A DNA stretch of 9,681 nt, taken from UBA6109 sp964506465. Its GTDB lineage: Bacteria; Desulfobacterota; Syntrophia; Syntrophales; UBA6109. The stretch spans positions 1-9,681 of the forward strand of contig CAZDLM010000086.1 of the NCBI GenBank assembly GCA_964506465.1. The letters run 5' to 3'. The notes beneath the pieces were generated by a model that worked only from the letters and a program-made list of their open reading frames with translations, was not told the DNA's origin and did not search any database. Positions 1 to 3,811 of this stretch are shown in pieces (position 1 is the stretch's first letter; each line of letters starts with the position of its first letter). The position numbers and the translations under genes are program-made.

Positions 1-13
1 CAGCCCTGTCCGG

Positions 14-208
14 CTACTCTAACCCTCTCTGTCTAACCGGAAGGGTGCAGTCCAGTTCCTCTCCAGAGATGCTATTTCTCCACTGGAATGTTCCCGACAC
101 ACAGTTGCTTGCGTTCGGTGAAAAATCGGAAACGCTGAGGGAAAGGCAACCCGCTATCGTTGTTTTCCGATTAGGTCTTTGCCATGTTCCGCTGCCATGC
201 CCGCCCAT
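14..208 (-). CDS. MGGxGSGxW-signature protein, short or truncated
   Basis: The 64-residue product opens with MGGHGSGTW and continues with RKTTIAGCLSLSV and GTFQWRNS. I recognise this opening as that of a conserved hypothetical family common in phages and integrative elements; its function is unknown to me. Members I recall are roughly 150-200 residues, with a C-terminal part rich in paired cysteines that is absent here. I chose the ATG at 208 because the signature starts exactly there; a weak GGTGA lies 8 nt upstream, and the longer start at 241 adds unrelated residues. It begins 42 nt after the ATPase stop, on the same strand, so it is probably the third gene of that operon. All three minus frames close within the last 35 bp (TAG at 35-33, 21-19 and 16-14), so one frameshift would not restore a long protein. 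It is either a naturally short version or an eroded remnant. Family recognition is fairly sure; intactness is doubtful. Confidence 0.6.
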   Translation of the reverse strand: MGGHGSGTWQRPNRKTTIAGCLSLSVSDFSPNASNCVSGTFQWRNSISGEELDCTLPVRQRGLE

Positions 209-250
209 TGCATTTTCACCAAAATCATTTAAAAATATCAAAAATAACGA

Positions 251-1312
251 TCACAACGATAACAATTGATTGTTACCATTGTTATCATTATTACCATTGA
301 TATCATTATCATCGCCGTTATCATTATAATCCATATCATCATTTGATACTGTATATGCACCACGTCCAACACAGTCAACCTCCCCATCGTCCAGCATCTT
401 AAAGAGGAGCTGCCTGGTTGCGTCGTATTTCTTTCCTAAAGTATCTGCTATCTCCTTAGGACTCAGGGTCCTATCATCAGCTTTGGCTTTTTGAAGCAGC
501 TCCACAATCTGTCGGCGTTCTGGACTTAGAGCCTCAGTTGGACTTGTTAGACGCCAAGACACAGTGTCATGATCAAACGTGAGTCCAATTTCTTGTCTTT
601 CTATATCTCGACCCTCTACATACATAATCGCACTATAACTTTTTCTGTCCCTCATTAGCGCGATGTTTGCGTCTGTCGCGGCAGTGATTCCTGTAGTACC
701 AGAAATGTTATCGAGGGGATCTTCTTTGTTGTCAAATTTTCGCAAATGATGGATGATGAGCATGGTAATCTCATGATTATCTGCAATCGTCTTAAGGCCT
801 GCAATCGCCTTATAATCTTCCTGGTAACTATTCTTGCTGGAGTTCGGAACATCCCTAAACCTCGCGAAAGTATCAATGATTATCAGGCCCAGATCTTGAT
901 ACGATTGCCTGAAGCGCTCCACTGCTGCCAATCCACCAGCGGACGCACGAGGACACTCCGTTTGAAAAAAAAGATTTGATGGATGCTCTTGTTCCTTGAG
1001 GGTCATCGAAAGACGTTTTCGAATTCGCCGAGGAGTGTCCTCCAAAGCCAAGTAGAGTACCCCCGTTTTCTGTACCATTTTACTGCCGAATAGTGGTTTG
1101 CCGAGGGATACGGCAATGGCGAGCTGGAGAGCCAACCAAGACTTTCCAATCTTTGCTTTTCCGGCAAGCAGATTGCATCCTACCGCAATAAGCCCCTTTA
1201 CTAAATGCCGCTGCGGAGGGAACTCCATTTCCATAATTTCCTTAGCGGACAAAACTCCTTCAGACGTGCCTCGGTGCAATTGTGCTCTTAAATTATGTGA
1301 ATTATGATCCAT
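251..1312 (-). CDS. RepA-like AAA ATPase (AAA_25 type) of a mobile element
   Basis: This 353-residue protein resembles the hexameric RepA/DnaB-related ATPases that mobile elements use as replication helicases. Visible parts, numbered from the chosen start: Walker A GKAKIGKS at about 51-58; Walker B LIIID at about 143-147, with Asp147; a HHLRK segment at about 188-192, as in the H4/sensor region of RecA-fold helicases; and SGTTGITAATDANI at about 204-217. Residues about 263-321 (PERRQIVELL through VGRGAYTV) look like a winged-helix domain, with SPKEIADTLG and ATRQLLFKML as recognition elements. The last 30 residues are almost all Asn, Asp and Gly. The start is the ATG at 1312: AAGGAG lies 10 nt upstream, and the open frame back to 1393 would overlap the preceding gene and add a non-homologous-looking leader. 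It follows the 96-aa HTH gene by 16 nt and is surely co-transcribed with it. The likely role is replication or maintenance of the excised element; the exact helicase function is inferred. Confidence 0.82.
   Translation of the reverse strand: MDHNSHNLRAQLHRGTSEGVLSAKEIMEMEFPPQRHLVKGLIAVGCNLLAGKAKIGKSWLALQLAIAVSLGKPLFGSKMVQKTGVLYLALEDTPRRIRKRLSMTLKEQEHPSNLFFQTECPRASAGGLAAVERFRQSYQDLGLIIIDTFARFRDVPNSSKNSYQEDYKAIAGLKTIADNHEITMLIIHHLRKFDNKEDPLDNISGTTGITAATDANIALMRDRKSYSAIMYVEGRDIERQEIGLTFDHDTVSWRLTSPTEALSPERRQIVELLQKAKADDRTLSPKEIADTLGKKYDATRQLLFKMLDDGEVDCVGRGAYTVSNDDMDYNDNGDDNDINGNNDNNGNNQLLSL
254..346 (-). repeat. Asn/Asp-coding low-complexity repeat at the 3' end of the ATPase gene
   Basis: On the coding strand this stretch is built from degenerate GATAAY/AATGGTAA-like units. 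It encodes a tail in which 19 of 25 consecutive residues are Asn or Asp. Near the stop codon there is a 16-bp near-palindrome at 260-275 (arms TAACAAT and ATTGTTA around TG). On the plus strand the unit TTATCATTA recurs around 281 and 319, and the similar TTATCATTATCGTC occurs at 1333-1346, in the 3' end of the upstream gene. It may be slippage-generated filler or an iteron-like region; the sequence alone does not decide. Confidence 0.6.
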
Positions 1313-1328
1313 AACAAGAGGACTCCTT

Positions 1329-1619
1329 TTACTTATCATTATCGTCATCTGCATTATGTAAAGTGTTGCTGCTATGGCAGCTCCGATTCTCATTTAGTGA
1401 GCTGCCATCACCATTCAGAATATCTAGTAATCGGTAAAGCTTAATTTCTAAATCAGAAGGCATATTATCAATGTTGTTAAAGTATCTCGACAATCTAAAC
1501 TCTGAAACTGTCGTACATTTTCTTAAGTACCAGAGAGGAATTTTTCTTTTCTTAAATTCCTCTTTTAGCGGGTGAGGCAGAGGGAATCGTGAAGGATTAG
1601 CTGCAATAATATTTTTCAT
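1329..1619 (-). CDS. Small HTH-like protein upstream of the RepA-like ATPase
   Basis: This is a 96-residue product that I cannot assign to a named family. Residues about 18-68 have the pattern of a Cro/C1-type helix-turn-helix: LKEEFKKRKIPLWYLRKC, then TTVSEFRLSRYFNN, then PSDLEIKLYRLLDIL, which matches 'LKxxLKxxxI..LAxxxGIS..xLSRxLNG...P...xxxLxxLLxI' in spacing. The remaining 28 residues are polar and end in DDDNDK, echoing the Asp/Asn-rich tail of the next protein. The ATG at 1619 has AAGGAG 6 nt upstream (1626-1631), a clear start. It is the first gene of the leftward operon, and its stop codon abuts the Shine-Dalgarno of the ATPase gene, which suggests translational coupling. Candidate roles are control of the replication operon, origin binding or excisionase-like activity. 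DNA binding is likely; the specific job is open. Confidence 0.7.
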   Translation of the reverse strand: MKNIIAANPSRFPLPHPLKEEFKKRKIPLWYLRKCTTVSEFRLSRYFNNIDNMPSDLEIKLYRLLDILNGDGSSLNENRSCHSSNTLHNADDDNDK

Positions 1620-1660
1620 AAAAGGCTCCTTTATGTTGTAGGTCGAGAGTAGCTAACATA

Positions 1661-1689
1661 TTGTAATCATTGTTATAATGGCATATAAT
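1661..1689 (+). promoter_or_regulatory. Candidate rightward promoter overlapping the leftward one
   Basis: On the plus strand TTGTAA (1661-1666) is followed after exactly 17 bases by a perfect TATAAT (1684-1689). It would transcribe into the gene-poor region 1690-2177 and converge on the XRE gene. No coding region with a credible ribosome binding site follows, so it would make a non-coding or antisense RNA if active. AT-rich DNA yields such matches by chance. Confidence 0.3.
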
Positions 1690-1711
1690 CATAAAAATAA
1701 TGAGATGTCAA
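1682..1711 (-). promoter_or_regulatory. Candidate leftward promoter of the HTH-ATPase operon
   Basis: On the minus strand a consensus -35 box TTGACA (1711-1706) is followed after 17 or 18 bases by TTATAT or TATATG (1688-1682), in very AT-rich DNA, about 65-70 bp before the ATG of the first operon gene. The -35 is perfect; the -10 is only partly matched, so the exact start is uncertain. Confidence 0.45.
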
Positions 1712-1811
1712 GCACTCGGCGAGGGTGCAAACGGTAGATGTGTTTGTTGTCTATATAAATATACGGATAGTATGGGTGCTAACTGATAATGTATGATGGG
1801 ATTCCAACCTA

Positions 1812-1828
1812 TGGTAAATAAATTACCA
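1812..1828. repeat. Palindrome TGGTAA-N5-TTACCA
   Basis: The 6-bp arms are perfect around a 5-base AT centre. The arms share GGTAA/TTACC with the palindrome at 2098-2112, so the two could be related binding sites for one small DNA-binding protein of the element. No function is shown. Confidence 0.4.
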
Positions 1829-2064
1829 AAGTAAAACAATCATGAGTAAGGGAATTCTTTTTACCTGTGTGTGTCGTAGACGGCTCTCGCATACTTTACT
1901 TGACATAGAGCAAGACTGTTTATTTATGTCTGCTTGGGGGCGAAGTCTATTGAACGTTAAAAAGGCATCTCTATTTATTCTGGAGGAAGTTATAGATTAC
2001 GTGAAGGACGGAAGGAGAAGTGTTTTGTGTATGGTTTAGCGAAGCTATCTCATAACGTAGGAAT

Positions 2065-2079
2065 AACTATGCAATAGTT
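2065..2079. repeat. Palindrome AACTAT-N3-ATAGTT
   Basis: The 6-bp arms are perfect around GCA. It is followed by 18 other bases and then by the GGTAAAA palindrome. It is too AT-rich to be a strong terminator and no T-run follows it. Confidence 0.3.
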
Positions 2080-2097
2080 GCCAAGATCGCATTCTTC

Positions 2098-2112
2098 GGT
2101 AAAAATTTTACC
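2098..2112. repeat. Palindrome GGTAAAA-N1-TTTTACC
   Basis: The 7-bp arms are perfect around a single A, downstream of the XRE gene stop. It resembles the 1812-1828 palindrome in its GGTAA/TTACC outer halves. It could be a protein-binding site or a weak hairpin at the end of the XRE transcript. Confidence 0.4.
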
Positions 2113-2177
2113 ATAGCGTTTATAATGTGATATTTCCCACCATTGCGATTCTATTACATAGTTTATTAATCGCTTTC

Positions 2178-2429
2178 TTATGCGTGCGAGACTCGCTTTC
2201 CCCTAGAGGCGCCCCCATTTCTTGACTGTGATTGTTCTTCAAATAAATCAATGATCCTTATGCCTAGTGCTTCTGCTATTGCTTCAAGTGTTTCCAGTCG
2301 ACAAAACCGTATTTCAGAACCCCTTGCCCGTCTTATCGTTTCAATGGCTATGCCAGAGTCCGCAGCAAGCTTCGCCATCGTCACACCTTTGGATGTCATC
2401 AATTCTTTCAAGCGACTGTTGATCCGCAC
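2178..2429 (-). CDS. XRE/Cro-C1 family repressor of the element
   Basis: The 83-residue protein consists almost entirely of one Cro/C1-type HTH domain (about residues 3-60): RLKELMTSKGVTMAKLAADSG, AIETIRRARG, then LETLEAIAEALGIRIIDLFE, followed by a short basic polar tail. Such proteins bind palindromic operators as dimers. I chose the GTG at 2429 because AAAGGGG lies 6 nt upstream and the domain then starts in the usual place; the longer frame from a TTG at 2453 would include that Shine-Dalgarno as coding sequence. The gene is divergent from the integrase, and the 110 bp between them hold two matching palindromes overlapping both promoters. It is therefore very probably the autoregulated repressor that keeps the integrase silent. 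There is no peptidase domain, so a LexA-like self-cleavage response is not expected. Confidence 0.85.
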   Translation of the reverse strand: MRINSRLKELMTSKGVTMAKLAADSGIAIETIRRARGSEIRFCRLETLEAIAEALGIRIIDLFEEQSQSRNGGASRGKRVSHA

Positions 2430-2454
2430 TTGATGCCCCTTTCTGCCCCGCAAG

Positions 2455-2472
2455 ATGCTAATACATTAGCAT
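2455..2472. promoter_or_regulatory. Operator O1, perfect palindrome
   Basis: ATGCTAAT and ATTAGCAT arms flank AC; the 8-bp arms are perfectly complementary. It covers the -10 of the leftward promoter. The near-copy at 2490-2507 and the adjacent XRE gene make it a likely repressor site. Confidence 0.75.
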
Positions 2473-2490
2473 AATTGCTTGACTTGGCAA
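2463..2490 (-). promoter_or_regulatory. Leftward promoter of the XRE repressor gene
   Basis: On the minus strand TTGCCA (2490-2485) is followed after 16 bases by an extended -10, TGCTAATGT (2471-2463). The -10 lies inside the palindrome at 2455-2472, which implies autorepression. The leader to the GTG start is short, about 25 nt. Confidence 0.6.
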
Positions 2491-2507
2491 TGCTAATATA
2501 TTAGTAT
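2479..2507 (+). promoter_or_regulatory. Rightward promoter of the integrase gene
   Basis: TTGACT (2479-2484) is followed after 17 bases by TAGTAT (2502-2507). Its -35 directly abuts the -35 of the leftward promoter. The spacer and -10 are covered by the palindrome at 2490-2507, so repressor binding would block it. Transcription would start near 2514, ahead of the integrase ATG at 2540. Confidence 0.6.
2490..2507. promoter_or_regulatory. Operator O2, near-perfect palindrome
   Basis: ATGCTAAT and ATTAGTAT arms flank AT, with one mismatch between the arms. The left arm is identical to that of the site at 2455-2472. The two sites are 35 bp apart centre to centre. It covers the -10 of the integrase promoter. 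Confidence 0.72.
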
Positions 2508-2539
2508 GTACATCAAGAATCCTCTGTGTTGGAGGCAGT

Positions 2540-3598
2540 ATGCCGTTCAGGGATCGGGGCAAGTGGCGAGGGGTTGTAAAGATTCACGGAAAACGATTTA
2601 CAGACTCCTTCACGACAAGACGCGAAGCTATCAACTGGGAGAATGAATTCCGTAAGGATGTTTCTGCCAGGAAGCTGGCAAAACTTACCTTCATGGAATT
2701 TTCGGCTCAATATCTTGATTTTGCGGAATCGAGATTCTCCAAACATACCCATGATGAAAAGGTATCGCTGGTGGATAGATTCAAAAACTATCTTGGTTCC
2801 GATCTCCCGCTTGACGAGATTCTTTCGAGCCACGTTCAGGGCTATCTGCTGGAACAGGCCAAAACCCGAAGCAACAATTGCGCTAATCGAGATCGGAAGA
2901 ACCTTCTGGCAATGTGGAACTGGGGGCAGAGGATTTTGGATTTAACCACTAATCCCGTAGCAAAGATGGACCGATTCCCCCACGACAGGAAAACTCAGTA
3001 CGTCCCACCAGAACAGGACATCCTTCGCATTATGGCCGCTGCCGACAGAAAAGAGCGTGCCTTCCTTGATTGCTACCTTTGTACGGGTGCAAGGCGATCC
3101 GAGATATTCAATCTCAAGTGGGACGATGTGAACTTTGAAAAAAGGGAAATCCGTCTTTGGACAAGGAAAACGAGGGATGGAAGCATGGAAGGGGAATGGT
3201 TGCCGATGACGAATCAACTGCGAGATTCCCTATGGTGGTGCTGGGAAAACAGGCAATTCAAAGACTCCCCCTATGTATGGGTATGCGAGAATGGCAGGCA
3301 CTTAGGGCAACCATTCAATTACAGGCGGCACTTTCTGACGGTTCTCTGTAAGAGGGCAGGCGTAAGGTCTTTCGGCTACCATGCGCTCCGCAGATACGTT
3401 GCCTCCGTGCTTGCCGATACCCACAAGGTATCTGCCAAGACGATTCAACGCATCCTCAGACACAAGAGCCTTCAGACCACGGAAAGATATATTTTTAACG
3501 TCAATCGTGACCTTTCTTCCGTGATGGGCCTTCTGGACGTTAATTTAGGCGAAAGTACCACGGAAAGTACTACCAAAGAAAAAGGGGCTACAAATTGA
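2540..3598 (+). CDS. int: Tyrosine recombinase / integrase
   Basis: This 352-residue site-specific recombinase probably inserts and excises the element at the adjacent tRNA-Glu gene. Residues 1-40 (DRGKWRGVVKIHGKRF and following) look like the N-terminal arm-binding domain, and residues about 50-145 like the SAM-like core-binding domain. The catalytic domain holds the full set: Arg185 in TGARRSEI, Lys210 in TRKTRDG, His281 and Arg284 in HALRR, His308 in LRHKS and the nucleophile Tyr317 in ERYIF. The length is normal for the family. The ATG at 2540 has GGAGG 4 nt upstream (2531-2535). The C-terminus carries an ESTT-ESTT repeat encoded by a 12-bp tandem duplication with two mismatches (3551-3574). 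The gene points at the tRNA, 21 bp away. Control is by the divergent XRE repressor through the operators in front of it. The enzyme looks intact, so the element may still be mobile if its other end survives. Confidence 0.93.
   Translation: MPFRDRGKWRGVVKIHGKRFTDSFTTRREAINWENEFRKDVSARKLAKLTFMEFSAQYLDFAESRFSKHTHDEKVSLVDRFKNYLGSDLPLDEILSSHVQGYLLEQAKTRSNNCANRDRKNLLAMWNWGQRILDLTTNPVAKMDRFPHDRKTQYVPPEQDILRIMAAADRKERAFLDCYLCTGARRSEIFNLKWDDVNFEKREIRLWTRKTRDGSMEGEWLPMTNQLRDSLWWCWENRQFKDSPYVWVCENGRHLGQPFNYRRHFLTVLCKRAGVRSFGYHALRRYVASVLADTHKVSAKTIQRILRHKSLQTTERYIFNVNRDLSSVMGLLDVNLGESTTESTTKEKGATN
3551..3574 (+). repeat. 12-bp tandem repeat in the integrase 3' end
   Basis: GAAAGTACCACG is followed directly by GAAAGTACTACC (10 of 12 identical), encoding ESTT twice. 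It lies after the catalytic tyrosine in a tail unlikely to matter for catalysis, and is probably a replication-slippage duplication. Confidence 0.6.
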
Positions 3599-3609
3599 AT
3601 TGTAACCCC
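3584..3609 (+). terminator. Possible terminator hairpin at the integrase stop
   Basis: GGGGCTACAAATT and AATTGTAACCCC can pair around one G, with one mismatch and one bulge, and are followed by TCGATTTT. The stem has a GGGG/CCCC base, but the T-run is short and interrupted. The hairpin overlaps the integrase stop codon and sits just outside the tRNA 3' end, so it would stop integrase transcripts from running antisense into the tRNA. Confidence 0.4.
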
Positions 3610-3619
3610 TCGATTTTAC

Positions 3620-3663
3620 TGGCGTCCCCACCGGGACTCGAACCCGAGTTACCGGCGTGAAAG
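3620..3663. other. Probable attachment site (att) at the tRNA-Glu 3' half
   Basis: Tyrosine integrases encoded next to a tRNA 3' end normally recombine within the anticodon-to-CCA part of that tRNA and restore it with element-borne sequence. The integrase ends 21 bp from the CCA, and AT-rich element genes give way to GC-rich chromosomal genes here. The exact core cannot be set because the second copy, expected left of the window, is not visible; no repeat of this tRNA segment occurs elsewhere in the window. Confidence 0.55.
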
Positions 3664-3695
3664 GCCGGTGTCCTAGGCCACTAGACGATGGGGAC
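3620..3695 (-). tRNA. tRNA-Glu(UUC)
   Basis: The minus strand folds as a complete tRNA of 76 nt. The 7-bp acceptor stem is GTCCCCA with TGGGGAC, the discriminator is G and CCA is encoded. The D-arm region is GTCTAGTGGCCTAGGAC. The anticodon stem CCGGC/GCCGG has the loop CTTTCAC, giving anticodon TTC (plus-strand bases 3659-3661). The T-arm is CGGG-TTCGAGT-CCCG. The overall sequence closely follows the layout I know from Escherichia coli tRNA-Glu. All elements are present, so the gene is functional even though an element is inserted at its 3' end. Confidence 0.97.
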
Positions 3696-3746
3696 GCGCG
3701 ATCTTTCCGCGGCGATGCCCGGGACGTTTCTTTTTAGGAACCGCCT

Positions 3747-3774
3747 ACTATCCCGTTGTCAGGGTAAATGTCAA
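3747..3774 (-). promoter_or_regulatory. Candidate promoter of tRNA-Glu
   Basis: On the minus strand TTGACA (3774-3769), 16 bases, then GATAGT (3752-3747), placing the start about 45 nt before the mature tRNA. The perfect -35 and the position between the dehydrogenase and the tRNA support it. Confidence 0.5.
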
Positions 3775-3811
3775 GAGGAAAAGCGGCCCCCGCAAGCCCG
3801 CGCCCTTCCTC
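3775..3811 (-). terminator. Possible hairpin terminator after the glutamate dehydrogenase gene
   Basis: On the minus strand GAGGAAGGGCG and CGCTTTTCCTC pair over 11 positions including two G-U pairs, enclosing a GC-rich loop that can pair further. It overlaps the dehydrogenase stop codon. No clean U-run follows, so it may stabilise the mRNA end rather than terminate transcription. Confidence 0.35.

Larger units (their letters stand above)
1620..2177. other. AT-rich 558-bp intergenic region with palindromes; no convincing gene
   Basis: This stretch lies between the 3' end of the XRE gene and the start of the HTH-ATPase operon. Besides the candidate promoters near 1661-1711, it contains TGGTAA-5-TTACCA at 1812-1828, AACTAT-3-ATAGTT at 2065-2079, and GGTAAAA-1-TTTTACC at 2098-2112. 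A 65-codon open frame at 1842-2039 (+) has no ribosome binding site and no recognisable features. Next to a RepA-like gene, an AT-rich, palindrome-containing gap is a reasonable place for an element replication origin or control region, but I see no clean iteron array. Confidence 0.45.

Noticed and set aside
1..60. Second attachment site at the left edge
   Set aside because: I looked for a copy of the tRNA-Glu 3' half and found none in the window. The left edge is still inside the element.
254..346. CRISPR-like array in the repetitive 3' end of the ATPase gene
   Set aside because: The units are only 6-10 bp, degenerate and without spacers, and the stretch is an open coding frame.
1313..1393. 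ATG start at 1393 for the RepA-like ATPase
   Set aside because: It would overlap 65 bases of the preceding gene. The ATG at 1312 has a well-placed AAGGAG.
1842..2039. 65-codon open frame on the plus strand, in the gap between the XRE gene and the HTH-ATPase operon
   Set aside because: There is no Shine-Dalgarno before the ATG, no recognisable domain, and the residue composition looks random. It is likely a chance open frame.
2430..2453. TTG start at 2453 for the XRE repressor
   Set aside because: The Shine-Dalgarno AAAGGGG lies within this extension, 6 nt before the GTG at 2429, which is the better start.
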